Of a stretch of DNA of 64,000 bases, positions 8,416 to 17,310 are shown piece after piece. Within the stretch, counting starts at the first letter, position 1. Every line of letters starts with the position of its first letter. This stretch comes from Bifidobacterium saguinibicoloris (GTDB lineage: Bacteria; Actinomycetota; Actinomycetes; Actinomycetales; Bifidobacteriaceae), in NCBI RefSeq assembly GCF_019331725.1, contig NZ_JAHBBF010000008.1, forward strand, positions 1 through 64,000. Reading direction: 5' to 3'. Both the position numbers and the translations under genes were made by a program. Under the pieces are notes generated by a model, which was not told the DNA's origin, did not search any database, and saw nothing but the letters and a program-made list of their open reading frames with translations.

Positions 8416-9546
8416 ATGGCAGCACTTCGTGGTCCGGATAGTTCCGAGGACGCACAGCGTTTGGGGGAGCAGGCCGTCTTTCCCGAGACCGTCGACGTCA
8501 ACATCCGCCAGCTCGATCCGATTCCCGCGCCGCGCGCGTTCCTGAAGGAGCTGCCGCTCACGGACGCGATGAGCGATTTGGTGCTTCGCTCCCGTCAGGC
8601 CATCCGCGACGTGCTGCATGGACGCGACGATCGTCTGCTGGTCATCGTGGGCCCGTGCTCCATCCACGATCCGAAGGCCGCGCACGAGTATGCGGAGCGT
8701 CTCGCCGCTGTGAACCGTGAGCTCGACGACCGTCTGCTCATCGTCATGCGCGTGTATTTCGAGAAGCCGCGTACCACGATCGGCTGGAAGGGCCTCATCA
8801 ACGATCCGGATCTGGACGGCCGCTTCAACATCCGCAAGGGCATGTGGCTGGCCCGCAAGGTCCTCACCGACGTGCTGAACCTGGGGCTTCCCACCGCCAC
8901 CGAATGGCTTGACCCGATCACCCCGCAGTACATCTGCGACCTCATCAGCTGGGGCGCGATCGGCGCGCGCAACACCGAATCGCAGGTGCATCGCGAGCTT
9001 GCCTCCGGCCTGTCCATGCCGGTGGGCTTCAAGAACGCGACCGACGGCTCCATCAAGCCGGCGGCCGATTCCTGCTATGCGGCCGCGTTCGAACATCATT
9101 TCCTGTCCATCAACCTGGACGGCCGTGTCATCTCCGCGGAGACGAAGGGCAATCCGGACTGCCATCTGGTGCTGCGCGGCTCGAATCACGGCCCGAACTA
9201 CGACAAGGCGTCCGTCGCGCAGGCGCTCGCCGATTTGAAGGCCTCGAAGGCGTCCGGTCCGAGCGAGCATGGTCTCATCATCGATGCGGCGCATGGCAAC
9301 TGCGGCAAGGACGAGGTGCGTGAGGCCGAGGTCGTCGAGGAGATCGCCGAGCGTGTGGCCCAGGGTGAGCCGGGCATCCTCGGTGTGATGATGGAGAGCT
9401 TCCTTGTGGCCGGTCATCAGAAGCCGGCGCCGCTCGACCAGCTGGTCTACGGCCAGTCGGTCACGGATTCGTGCGTGCCGTGGGACCGTACGGAGGAGCT
9501 GCTGCATACGCTGGCCGACGCGGTCAGCGCCCGTCGCGCCCTGTAG
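8416..9546 (+). CDS. 3-deoxy-7-phosphoheptulonate synthase (type I DAHP synthase)
   Basis: 376 residues. It condenses phosphoenolpyruvate and erythrose 4-phosphate, the first step of aromatic amino acid synthesis. AroF/G/H signatures are present: GPCSIHDP, VMRVYFEKPRTTIGWKGLINDP, SWGAIGARNTESQVHRELASGLSMPVGFKN and a late DAAHGNCGKDE. The SD GGAAAGGAGAG precedes ATG 8416. A closely similar paralogue follows after a 124-bp gap with its own SD. Such pairs usually differ in feedback inhibition by Phe, Tyr or Trp, but the effector cannot be assigned here. Confidence 0.92.
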   Translation: MAALRGPDSSEDAQRLGEQAVFPETVDVNIRQLDPIPAPRAFLKELPLTDAMSDLVLRSRQAIRDVLHGRDDRLLVIVGPCSIHDPKAAHEYAERLAAVNRELDDRLLIVMRVYFEKPRTTIGWKGLINDPDLDGRFNIRKGMWLARKVLTDVLNLGLPTATEWLDPITPQYICDLISWGAIGARNTESQVHRELASGLSMPVGFKNATDGSIKPAADSCYAAAFEHHFLSINLDGRVISAETKGNPDCHLVLRGSNHGPNYDKASVAQALADLKASKASGPSEHGLIIDAAHGNCGKDEVREAEVVEEIAERVAQGEPGILGVMMESFLVAGHQKPAPLDQLVYGQSVTDSCVPWDRTEELLHTLADAVSARRAL

Positions 9547-9670
9547 GGCCCGCCTCCGATCGTCTCCCAATCGCTGTCCGTTCTTGGCCCCGCAACGTCG
9601 GCTTCTCCCGGCACTGCGGGGCTCGGCTATGCTAGGGGCTGGAATAGCGAGTAAGGGAGACGAACAGACC

Positions 9671-10864
9671 ATGCAGCAACAGCAGCCGCAGCTCAACAAG
9701 CCGGAGGATCTCAGGGCCATCCGCGAGGCGATGGAGGAGGGCAAGAATCCGCTCGTCGCCACGGACGTGCCCCGCTGGGAGGATCAGGTCGGCATCAGCC
9801 GCATCGTGAACCGCCGTGTTCTGGAGTTCGAGGTGTTGCCCACGCCCGCCCAGGTGCTCGCCGACCTGCCGCTCACCAGCGAGGCGCAGGAGATCGTCGC
9901 CTACTCGCGTGACGAGATCCGCGCATGCCTGTACGGGCAGGACGACCGTCTGCTGGTCGTCGTGGGCCCTTGTTCGGTGCATGATCCGGCGGCCGCGCTT
10001 GATTACGCGCATCGTCTCGCCAGGCTCAAGGACGAACTGGGGGAGCAGCTGCTCATCGTCATGCGCGTCTACTTCGAGAAGCCGCGCACCACCGTCGGCT
10101 GGAAGGGCCTCATCAACGATCCGGACATCGACGGCTCGTGCAACATCAAAAAGGGCCTGCTGCTGGCCCGCCGCACGCTGCTCGGCGTGCTGGGGGAGGG
10201 GCTCGCCGCGGCCACCGAATTCCTCGAACCCACCAGCCCGCAGTTCATCGCGGACGCGGTGAGCTGGGGCGCGATCGGCGCGCGCAACACGGAAAGCCAG
10301 GTGCACCGGCAGCTGGCCAGCGGCCTGTCCATGCCGATCGGCTTCAAGAACGCGACCGACGGCTCGGTCAAGGCCGCGTCCGATTCCTGCTTCGCCGCCG
10401 CCCAGCAGCACACGTTCTTCGGCATCGACCACATGGGCCGCGCCGCCGTGGTCAAGACGCTCGGCAACCCAGACTGCCACGTGGTGCTGCGCGGCTCGAG
10501 CTCCGGACCGAACTACGGCAGGGAGGACATCGCCGCCGCCCTCGACACCATCCGCATGCGCATGCCCGCCGATTCCGCCGCCGCGCACGGCGTCATCGTC
10601 GACTGTTCGCACGGCAACTCCGGCAAGGACGAGCACCGTCAGGCCCAGGTCGTGCGCGAGATCGCCGCACGCATCGCCGCCGGCGAACGCGGCATCACCG
10701 GCGTGATGATGGAGAGCTTCATCGAGGGCGGCAACCAGCCGGCCGCGCCGCTGCCGCAGCTCGTCTACGGCAAGTCGATCACGGACCGGTGCCTGTCCTG
10801 GACGGATACGGAGACGCTGCTGCGCACGCTCGCCGAGGCGGTCGCCACTCGACGCTGGAACTGA
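9671..10864 (+). CDS. 3-deoxy-7-phosphoheptulonate synthase, second paralogue
   Basis: 397 residues from ATG 9671, which is supported by AAGGGAGA upstream; the frame is open further upstream but without an SD. The type I DAHP synthase motifs are GPCSVHDP, MRVYFEKPRTTVGWKGLINDP, GAIGARNTESQVH and DCSHGNSGKDEHRQ. Compared with the preceding paralogue, the N-terminal 60 residues differ most and include a Gln-rich start. N-terminal segments carry effector specificity in this family. A TATGCT hexamer in GGCTATGCTAGGGG upstream could serve as its own promoter. Confidence 0.92.
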   Translation: MQQQQPQLNKPEDLRAIREAMEEGKNPLVATDVPRWEDQVGISRIVNRRVLEFEVLPTPAQVLADLPLTSEAQEIVAYSRDEIRACLYGQDDRLLVVVGPCSVHDPAAALDYAHRLARLKDELGEQLLIVMRVYFEKPRTTVGWKGLINDPDIDGSCNIKKGLLLARRTLLGVLGEGLAAATEFLEPTSPQFIADAVSWGAIGARNTESQVHRQLASGLSMPIGFKNATDGSVKAASDSCFAAAQQHTFFGIDHMGRAAVVKTLGNPDCHVVLRGSSSGPNYGREDIAAALDTIRMRMPADSAAAHGVIVDCSHGNSGKDEHRQAQVVREIAARIAAGERGITGVMMESFIEGGNQPAAPLPQLVYGKSITDRCLSWTDTETLLRTLAEAVATRRWN

Positions 10865-11175
10865 ACGCGCGCGGCTGACGCCGGCCGAGCGCCGGCCGGA
10901 CGGCGGACGGACACCGTCCGTCGCACGGACGGCCGGATAGTCATCTGTCCGCAATGTGAACAGTATCGCCTTCGAAGTCACGACGCGAGTACACCTATAT
11001 GGCAGCACAGCGGTGTGCGGACACCGCTGCAAGCCACAAGCCGAATCGGATTCGTCCGCGCACCCCGCATACATACGGGCACCTGCGATACACCCGCGGG
11101 AACCACCCGAATGAGAGAAGCAAACCAAGCAGGGGCCGGGCGCACGCCCAAGGCCCCGTAGAGGGGTATTCCACA
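10865..11175. other. Upstream region of the MHS transporter gene
   Basis: 311 bp with no supported gene. The first 60 bp are GC-rich with GGCCGG-type inverted repeats. The remainder has no clear promoter hexamers; GAGGGG at 11161-11166 is the SD of the transporter. Confidence 0.35.
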
Positions 11176-12495
11176 ATGTCCGCAACCGCAACCGCGACTG
11201 CAACCACCAAGGTGAAGAAGGATTCGGTTCCCGAGATCATCGCCGCTTCCATGGTGGGCACCGCCATCGAGTTCTACGACAACTACTGCTATTCCATCGC
11301 GTCCGCCAGCTACTTCGGCGCGATCTTCTTCCCGGCCGCCACCAAGGCCAACCCGGCCATCGGCACGATGCTCGCGTTCCTCACATTCGCCGTGTCGTTC
11401 CTCGCCCGCCCGTTCGGCTCCATGCTGTTCGGCCACTTCGGCGACAAGATCGGCCGCAAGACCACGCTCGTGGTCGCCCTGATGACGATGGGCATCTCCA
11501 CATTCCTCGTCGGCTGCCTGCCGGGCTACGACCAGTTCGGCATCTACGCCATCATCATCCTGTGCATCTGCCGCGCCTGCCAGGGCGTGGGCCTCGCCGG
11601 CGAATGGTCCGGCGCCGCCCTCGTCGCCACCGAGAACGCGCCGGCCAACAAGCGCGCCCTGTACGGCTCCTTCCCGAACCTCGGCGCCCCGATCGGCTTC
11701 TTCTGCGCCTACGGCCTGAACCTGCTGCTCGACACCACCCTCGGCCCGGACAAGATGCAGGCCTGGGGCTGGCGCATCCCGTTCCTGTGCTCCGCCGTGC
11801 TCGTCATCATCGGCCTGTACGTGCGTCTGCGCATGACCGAGACCCCGATCTTCCGCAAGGCCGTCGCCAACGACCGCGTCGTCAAGCACCCGCTGCGCTC
11901 CCTCGTGCCGTACTGGAAGGAAGTCCTCCTCGGCACCTTCGCCATGGGCATCACCTACACGCTGTTCTACGTGCTCGGCACCTGGTCCCTGAGCTACGGC
12001 GTCAAGGTCATGCAGCCGGCGTTCACCCAGAACGAGTACCTCGCCATGCAGATGACCTCCGTGGTCTTCTTCGCGGTCTTCATCCTCATCTCCTGCGTCT
12101 ACTCCGACAAGATCGGCCGCAAGAAGGTGCTCATCACCACCACCGCGCTGACCCTGGTCTTCTCGCTGTTCGCGATGCACCTGCTCCAGCACAACGTGAC
12201 GACCGTCATGATCTTCCTGTGCGTCGGCTTCGCGCTCATGGGCTGCCTGTTCGGACCGTGCGGCGCCTACCTGCCCGAGCTGTTCCCGACCAACGTGCGC
12301 TACTCCGGCGCGGGCCTGAGCTACAACCTCGCGGCCATCCTCGGCGGCGCGTTCGCCCCGTCCATCGCCACCGCGCTGGTGCAGAAGACCGGCTCCGTGG
12401 TGTCCGTCGGCTGGTACATGGCCATCATGGCCGCCCTGGCCCTCGTCGCCCTGTTCCTCATCAAGGAAAGCAAGGACACGAACTACGAGGACTGA
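11176..12495 (+). CDS. MFS transporter, metabolite:H+ symporter (MHS) family
   Basis: 439 residues with twelve predicted membrane helices. The MHS subfamily (ShiA, KgtP, ProP) is indicated by GTAIEFYDNYCY near residue 30, the cytoplasmic loop GHFGDKIGRKTTL, the segment RACQGVGLAGEWSGAALVATENAP and the second-half signature SDKIGRKKVL. MHS proteins import shikimate, dicarboxylates, citrate or betaines with protons. The neighbouring DAHP synthases make shikimate an attractive but unproven substrate. ATG 11176 follows GAGGGG. The transcript probably ends at hairpins between 12518 and 12600. Confidence 0.85.
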   Translation: MSATATATATTKVKKDSVPEIIAASMVGTAIEFYDNYCYSIASASYFGAIFFPAATKANPAIGTMLAFLTFAVSFLARPFGSMLFGHFGDKIGRKTTLVVALMTMGISTFLVGCLPGYDQFGIYAIIILCICRACQGVGLAGEWSGAALVATENAPANKRALYGSFPNLGAPIGFFCAYGLNLLLDTTLGPDKMQAWGWRIPFLCSAVLVIIGLYVRLRMTETPIFRKAVANDRVVKHPLRSLVPYWKEVLLGTFAMGITYTLFYVLGTWSLSYGVKVMQPAFTQNEYLAMQMTSVVFFAVFILISCVYSDKIGRKKVLITTTALTLVFSLFAMHLLQHNVTTVMIFLCVGFALMGCLFGPCGAYLPELFPTNVRYSGAGLSYNLAAILGGAFAPSIATALVQKTGSVVSVGWYMAIMAALALVALFLIKESKDTNYED

Positions 12496-12551
12496 CCGGC
12501 TTCCGTCCGGCCTCCTGACGCCCGGCCTGCGGGCGTCCGATTGACCACAAG

Positions 12552-12600
12552 CTCCCCTAAGCTCGGAAACGGCAACATTTCCGAGCTCAGGGGAGTTTTC
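12552..12600 (+). promoter_or_regulatory. Hairpin sequestering the SD of the MTA/SAH nucleosidase gene
   Basis: Arms CTCCCCTAAGCTCGGAAA (12552-12569) and TTTCCGAGCTCAGGGGAG (12578-12595) pair at 17 of 18 positions around an 8-nt loop, followed by TTTTC. The 3' arm ends in GGGGAG, the only SD for ATG 12603, seven bases away. It could be a terminator of the transporter mRNA, an attenuator or a translational switch. Confidence 0.75.
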
Positions 12601-12602
12601 AC

Positions 12603-13313
12603 ATGACCAGGACCATTGCGATCATCGGGGCGTTGGACGAGGAGGTCGCGCTCATCGCGCGGTCGCTCGACGGCGTCGAGCACGACCATGCCGCCAGCCT
12701 CGACGTGACGTGCGGCACCATCGCCACGAACGGCGGCGAGACCCTGCGCGTGGCCGCCACCGTGGGCGGCATGGGCCTCGTCGCGGCGGCCGCCACCACC
12801 CAGCATCTCATCAGCACGTACCGGCCGGAGGCCGTGATCTTCTCCGGCATCGCCGGCAACCTCAACACGCATCTGCACATCAACGACGTGGTCCTCGGCG
12901 GCACGCTGCGCTACCTCGACACCGACATGCGTCTCGTCGGTCAGTGGAAGCCCGGCACCGCCGAACACCCCGTCGAGGAGTTCCACTCCGACGACCGTCT
13001 CCTCGCCATCGCCGACGAGGCCCTCACCGCCGCCGGCATCACGCACATCACCGGCATCATCGCGTCCGGCAACTACTTCGTCGACACCGAGGCCCAGGTG
13101 CGCAAGGTCGTCCACGACACCGCCGCCGACGCCGTCGAGATGGAGGGCGCCGCCGTCGCGCAGATCGCCGCCCGCAACGACGTGCCGGCGCTCGTCATCC
13201 GCGCGCTGTCCGACAACGCCGACACCGACTACGAGGTCTTCAAGGAGTTCGACATCAGCGAGTACGCCGACACCGCCGCGCGTCTCGCCGTCGACATCCT
13301 CCGACGCATGTAG
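12603..13313 (+). CDS. mtnN: 5'-methylthioadenosine/S-adenosylhomocysteine nucleosidase
   Basis: 236 residues. It hydrolyses MTA and SAH to adenine plus methylthioribose or S-ribosylhomocysteine, serving methyl recycling and AI-2 precursor supply. The start MTRTIAIIGALDEEVALI, the FSGIAGNLN loop, the VEMEGAAVAQIA motif with the ribose-binding Glu, and the catalytic Asp in RALSDNAD are typical. The product is cytoplasmic. The SD is the 3' arm of an 18-bp hairpin, so expression is probably regulated after transcription starts. Confidence 0.92.
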   Translation: MTRTIAIIGALDEEVALIARSLDGVEHDHAASLDVTCGTIATNGGETLRVAATVGGMGLVAAAATTQHLISTYRPEAVIFSGIAGNLNTHLHINDVVLGGTLRYLDTDMRLVGQWKPGTAEHPVEEFHSDDRLLAIADEALTAAGITHITGIIASGNYFVDTEAQVRKVVHDTAADAVEMEGAAVAQIAARNDVPALVIRALSDNADTDYEVFKEFDISEYADTAARLAVDILRRM

Positions 13314-13402
13314 CCGTCGCGCCGCGATGCGTCGCGTCGCGTCGCACGCCGCCCGTCGTCCGTTCGGTCTGCACGTCGTCTGTCCCGTCCGCGTGCGGAA
13401 GA

Positions 13403-13420
13403 TGAACTTCCGCTGAACTT
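13403..13420 (+). promoter_or_regulatory. PHO-box-like direct repeat upstream of the sensor kinase
   Basis: TGAACTTCCGCTGAACTT. The TGAAC elements are 11 bp apart (13403 and 13414), the spacing of actinobacterial PhoP boxes (GTTCA repeats on the opposite strand). Confidence 0.6.
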
Positions 13421-13496
13421 ACGTAGTCCACAACGAAACCATGTGCATTTGCCGCTACTGTGGTAGCGAACAGCACACAGGGAAGGGTGGAACCGC

Positions 13497-14912
13497 ATGG
13501 TCTGGTGGCAGGTGCTCATCTTGGTGGCGGCGACGGCGTTCGTCGCCGGAGTGGCCGGATACCGCAACGGCACGGAGCATGGCGAGCTCATGGAACGTGA
13601 GGCGAACGAACGGACGAACCGGCATCTCGACGCGGACGACGCGCTGTTCGGCTCCGAACCCTCGGTGCGCGCCGCCGAGGAGCAGTTCGTCCACGCCATG
13701 CCGGAGGCGGTGATCCTCGTCGATGCCGAAGGCGGCATACTGTACATGGGCAAGGGCGTCTCCGGCTTCGGGCTCGTCGACGGCACGCGCATCGGCGACG
13801 AGGACGCGGTCGGCATCCTCTCCCGCGTGGTGGCCGACGGCAAATCCCGCGAACGCGAGATCGCCATCCCCCTGGACATGGCGCATGACGGCGTCATCCC
13901 CGGCAATTCCGGCCACGGCGTCCAGGCGGGCGAGACGATGCCCGCCTCCACCCGGTACCTCAAACTGCGCGTCAGCGCCATCGGCGACGACCGGTACGCC
14001 ATCTTCGTGAGCGACATGAGCGAGCAGCGCCGGTTCGAGGCGATGCGCCGCGACTTCATGACGAACGTCTCCCACGAGCTCAAGACGCCCGCCGGCGCCA
14101 TCTCCCTGCTCGCCGAGACCATCGGCGACGCCGCCGACGACCCGGACGCCGTACGCTACTTCGCCGGCCGTGTCGCCAAGGAATCCACCAGACTCACCGA
14201 ACTCGTGCACCGGCTCATCGACCTGCAGAAGGCGCAGGACGCCGGCGGCGTCCTCGACGCACGCCGCCTGTCCGTCATGGCCGTCGCGCGCAAGGCCATC
14301 GCCGAGAACCAGGTGCAGGCGGACGGACGGCACATCGCCATCGACCTGTCGTTCGGCGGCGAACCAGCGGGCGCGGAGCCCGCGGAAGGCGAGCCGGACG
14401 CGTTCGTCTCCTGCGACGAGGAATCGATCGTCACGGCCGTGAAGAACCTCGTCGAGAACGCCATCCACTACTCGCCCGAACACACGACCGTCCGCGTCGC
14501 CGTGACCGCGAACGACACGCGCGTCAAGATCCGCGTCATCGACCAGGGCATCGGCATCCCCGCCGCGTCCATCGACCGCATCTTCGAACGCTTCTACCGC
14601 GTCGACCCCGCCCGCTCCCGCCAGACCGGCGGCACCGGTCTGGGCCTCGCCATCGTCAAGCACTCCGTGGCCGACTGCGGCGGCACCGTGTCCGTCTGGT
14701 CGCGTGAAGGCGAAGGGTCGACGTTCACCATCGAACTGCCGCGCGACGTGTCCGGCGACGACGATGCGTCCGCTGACGGCGGCGCGTCGGGTGCGTCCGA
14801 CGCGTCCCGCAAGGGCGACGACGCGGACGGCAGCGGACGCGAACGTCCCGCGCGCAGCGTACGCAACAACGTAGGCGACGACGATATCACGGTGATGGTG
14901 CATCGGCAGTGA
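13497..14912 (+). CDS. Phosphate-type sensor histidine kinase (SenX3/PhoR-like)
   Basis: 471 residues. One N-terminal membrane helix (WWQVLILVAATAFVAGVAGY) leads into a PAS-like region at about 60-175. The HisKA box NVSHELKTPAGA has phospho-accepting His at about residue 193. HATPase motifs follow: NLVENAIHYS, DQGIGIP and GTGLGLAIVKHSV. The tail is Asp/Ser-rich. ATG 13497 follows GGGAAGGGTGG. With the downstream response regulator and pstSCAB it should sense phosphate supply through the Pst transporter. The kinase, the regulator and pstS each have a PHO-box-like repeat upstream. Confidence 0.88.
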   Translation: MVWWQVLILVAATAFVAGVAGYRNGTEHGELMEREANERTNRHLDADDALFGSEPSVRAAEEQFVHAMPEAVILVDAEGGILYMGKGVSGFGLVDGTRIGDEDAVGILSRVVADGKSREREIAIPLDMAHDGVIPGNSGHGVQAGETMPASTRYLKLRVSAIGDDRYAIFVSDMSEQRRFEAMRRDFMTNVSHELKTPAGAISLLAETIGDAADDPDAVRYFAGRVAKESTRLTELVHRLIDLQKAQDAGGVLDARRLSVMAVARKAIAENQVQADGRHIAIDLSFGGEPAGAEPAEGEPDAFVSCDEESIVTAVKNLVENAIHYSPEHTTVRVAVTANDTRVKIRVIDQGIGIPAASIDRIFERFYRVDPARSRQTGGTGLGLAIVKHSVADCGGTVSVWSREGEGSTFTIELPRDVSGDDDASADGGASGASDASRKGDDADGSGRERPARSVRNNVGDDDITVMVHRQ

Positions 14913-14980
14913 CGCCACGATGGGCGTCATATCGGACGCCACGACGCCGAAACGGATACGTAGCCGATTCGCATCGCAGA

Positions 14981-15005
14981 TGAACACCCGGCGAACGGCT
15001 AGGAT
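14981..15005 (+). promoter_or_regulatory. PHO-box-like repeat and -10 of the response regulator gene
   Basis: TGAAC at 14981 and CGAAC at 14992 (11-bp period) are followed by TAGGAT at 15000-15005, so the box lies in the -35 region. Confidence 0.55.
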
Positions 15006-15080
15006 GGTTTTCGGAAAATCTCATGAAACCCCGACGCGGCATGACGCGGCACCAACGGGGCTTCCCGACGAAAGGTGATC

Positions 15081-15791
15081 ATGACGCGCATACTCATCGT
15101 GGAGGACGAGGAGTCCTACAGGGAGCCGTTGATGTACCAGCTCACGCGTGAGGGGTACGAGGTGTCCGCCGCCGCCACCGGCGAGGAGGGCCTCGAACTG
15201 TTCACCAAGGGCGGCATCGACTTCGTGCTCCTTGACCTCATGCTCCCCGGCATCGACGGCACCGCGCTGTGCCGCCGCATCCGCGAACAGAGCCGCGTCC
15301 CCATCATCATGCTCACCGCCAAAAGCGCCGAGATCGACAAGGTCGTCGGCCTCGAGATCGGCGCCGACGACTACGTCACCAAGCCGTACTCGTTCCGCGA
15401 GCTGCTCGCCCGCATCCGCGCCGTCATGCGCCGCAACCAGCAGCCGTCCGGCTCCGCCGACGGCACCGCCTCCGGCGACGACCTGCCGCTGACCTGCGGC
15501 GACATCTCCATGCAGGTCGGCCAGCACCAGGTCACCGTGCGCGGCGAGAACGTGTTCTTCCCGCTCAAGGAATTCGAACTGCTCGAATACCTCCTGCAGA
15601 ACAAGGGCCGCGTCATGACCCGCCACCAGCTCATCGACCGCATCTGGGGCTCCGACTATGTGGGCGACACCAAGACCCTCGACGTGCACGTCAAGCGCGT
15701 GCGCGCCAAGATCGAGGAGGACCCGAGCCACCCGAAGTACCTCACCACCGTGCGCGGCCTCGGATACAAGATCGACCAGCCGGTCGCCTGA
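15081..15791 (+). CDS. OmpR/PhoB-type response regulator (RegX3/PhoP-like)
   Basis: 236 residues. The receiver domain (1-120) has the acidic pair VEDEE, the phospho-acceptor Asp52 in LLDLMLPGIDG, LTAKS and the KPYS lysine. The C-terminal winged helix (about 140-236) shows LKEFELLEYLLQNKG, RHQLIDRIWG and HVKRVRAKIEEDPSHPKYLTTVRGLGYKI. ATG 15081 is taken, preceded by GAAAGG; an in-frame GTG at 15075 overlaps that SD. It is the likely DNA-binding partner of the kinase before it and the likely ligand of the GTTCA-N6-GTTCA repeats in this cluster. Confidence 0.92.
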   Translation: MTRILIVEDEESYREPLMYQLTREGYEVSAAATGEEGLELFTKGGIDFVLLDLMLPGIDGTALCRRIREQSRVPIIMLTAKSAEIDKVVGLEIGADDYVTKPYSFRELLARIRAVMRRNQQPSGSADGTASGDDLPLTCGDISMQVGQHQVTVRGENVFFPLKEFELLEYLLQNKGRVMTRHQLIDRIWGSDYVGDTKTLDVHVKRVRAKIEEDPSHPKYLTTVRGLGYKIDQPVA

Positions 15792-15841
15792 CGGCGTCAG
15801 GCGGCGGGTCGATTCGCCCGCCTGTCGGCAGGCCTTCGCCG

Positions 15842-15866
15842 GTGGACGGTCCACCGGACCGTCCAC
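15842..15866 (+). terminator. Hairpin after the response regulator gene
   Basis: Perfect arms GTGGACGGTCC and GGACCGTCCAC with loop ACC. A second strong stem (CGGGCGGCTCCC / GGGAGCCGCCCG) follows at 15912-15947. T tracts are weak. Together they occupy most of the 391-bp gap before pstS. Confidence 0.5.
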
Positions 15867-16060
15867 TGTTCGGCTCAGCCGGTCGCCTGACCGGCATCGG
15901 GCCTTCGCCCGCGGGCGGCTCCCTTCCGCAAGGAGGGGAGCCGCCCGTCGTATATGACGGGCGCATAAGGCGGGCGCATACACGCATCGTGCATGGACGA
16001 TGCCCAACGCGCAAACTACGCCTCCACCCCCGAAAACGACGTAGGCATAAATCGCGGATT

Positions 16061-16115
16061 GTTCATCGTCCGTTCACCGGTTTCGGCCTTCATCCCCTCG
16101 CGACGCCCATAGGCT
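16061..16115 (+). promoter_or_regulatory. pstS promoter with PHO box
   Basis: GTTCATCGTCCGTTCACC (16061-16078) has GTTCA elements exactly 11 bp apart. A TAGGCT -10-like hexamer follows at 16110-16115. This is the best match of the three boxes in the cluster. Confidence 0.7.
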
Positions 16116-16182
16116 AGTAGATGTCATGAAATGACGGGCGGCCCATACGGCCGTCGCAGGTTAGTTGATAGAGGGAAAAAGA

Positions 16183-17310
16183 ATGCGTAACAACATCTTC
16201 GTGCGCTCCATGGCCGCGCTTTCCGGCATCGTCATGCTGGCCGGCCTTGCCGCCTGTGGTGACAACACCACCAGCGGCAGCTCCAACGGCTCTTCCGAAA
16301 CCACCAAGTCCGAGCCCATCTCCGGCTCCTTCCAGGGCGCCGGCGCCTCCTCCCAGCAGGCCGCCGTCGAAGCCTGGACCGCCGGCTTCCAGGCCAACAA
16401 CCCGAACGCCAAGATCGCCTACAACCCGTCCGGTTCCGGCGCTGGCGTCTCCACCTTCCTCACCGGCGCCACCGCGTGGGCCGGCTCCGACAAGGCCCTC
16501 GCCGACGACGAAGTCACCAAGTCCGAGGCCGTCTGCGCCTCCGGTTCCGCCTTCGACGTCCCGGTGTACATCTCCCCGATCGCCGTGGTCTTCAACCTCA
16601 AGGGCATCTCCGACGCCGGCAAGCACATCAACATGGACGCCTCCACCATCGCCAAGATCTTCGACGGCAAGATCACCACGTGGAACGATCCGGCCATCAA
16701 GGAGCAGAACCCGAAGCTCGACCTGCCGAGCACCGCGATCACCGTGGTCCACCGCTCCGACAAGTCCGGCACCACCCAGAACTTCGTCTCCTACTTCAAG
16801 GACGTCGCCCCGGATGACTGGTCCTACGACCTCTCCGAGAACTGGCCGAACAACGTCGGCCAGGGCGCCAAGGGCACCTCTGGCGTGATCTCCACCGTGC
16901 AGCAGGCCGACGGCACCATCGGCTACGCCGACTTCTCCCAGGTCGGCCAGCTGGGCACCGTGGCCGTGAAGGTCGGCGATTCCTACAACGAGATCTCCGC
17001 CGACGGCGGCTCCAAGGTCATCGAGGACTCCAAGCTCGACGACACCGCCAAGGGCGACAACCGCGTGGTCGTGAAGATCAACCACGAGACCGAGGCCAAG
17101 GGCGCCTACCCGATCGTCCTCGTCTCCTACATGATCGCCTGCCCGGCCTACAAGGACGCCAAGCAGGGCGAGTTCGTCAAGTCCTGGCTGACCTACGTCA
17201 CCTCCGATGAGGGCCAGAAGGCCGCTCAGGACGCCGCCGGCTCCGCTCCGCTGCCGTCCAGCCTGACCTCCAAGATCAGCAAGTCCATCGAGGCCATCAA
17301 GACCAAGTGA
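16183..17310 (+). CDS. pstS: Phosphate ABC transporter substrate-binding lipoprotein
   Basis: 375 residues. A lipoprotein signal ends in LAGLAAC, giving lipidated Cys25, so the protein is anchored on the outer face of the membrane. Phosphate-binding motifs are GAGASSQQAAVEAW, YNPSGSGAGVSTFLTGA, KITTWNDPAI and HRSDKSGTTQNF. ATG 16183 is preceded by GAGGG at 16171-16175 and followed by a basic n-region, so it is preferred over an in-frame ATG at 16165. It is the first gene of pstSCAB and should be induced under phosphate limitation. Confidence 0.95.
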   Translation: MRNNIFVRSMAALSGIVMLAGLAACGDNTTSGSSNGSSETTKSEPISGSFQGAGASSQQAAVEAWTAGFQANNPNAKIAYNPSGSGAGVSTFLTGATAWAGSDKALADDEVTKSEAVCASGSAFDVPVYISPIAVVFNLKGISDAGKHINMDASTIAKIFDGKITTWNDPAIKEQNPKLDLPSTAITVVHRSDKSGTTQNFVSYFKDVAPDDWSYDLSENWPNNVGQGAKGTSGVISTVQQADGTIGYADFSQVGQLGTVAVKVGDSYNEISADGGSKVIEDSKLDDTAKGDNRVVVKINHETEAKGAYPIVLVSYMIACPAYKDAKQGEFVKSWLTYVTSDEGQKAAQDAAGSAPLPSSLTSKISKSIEAIKTK

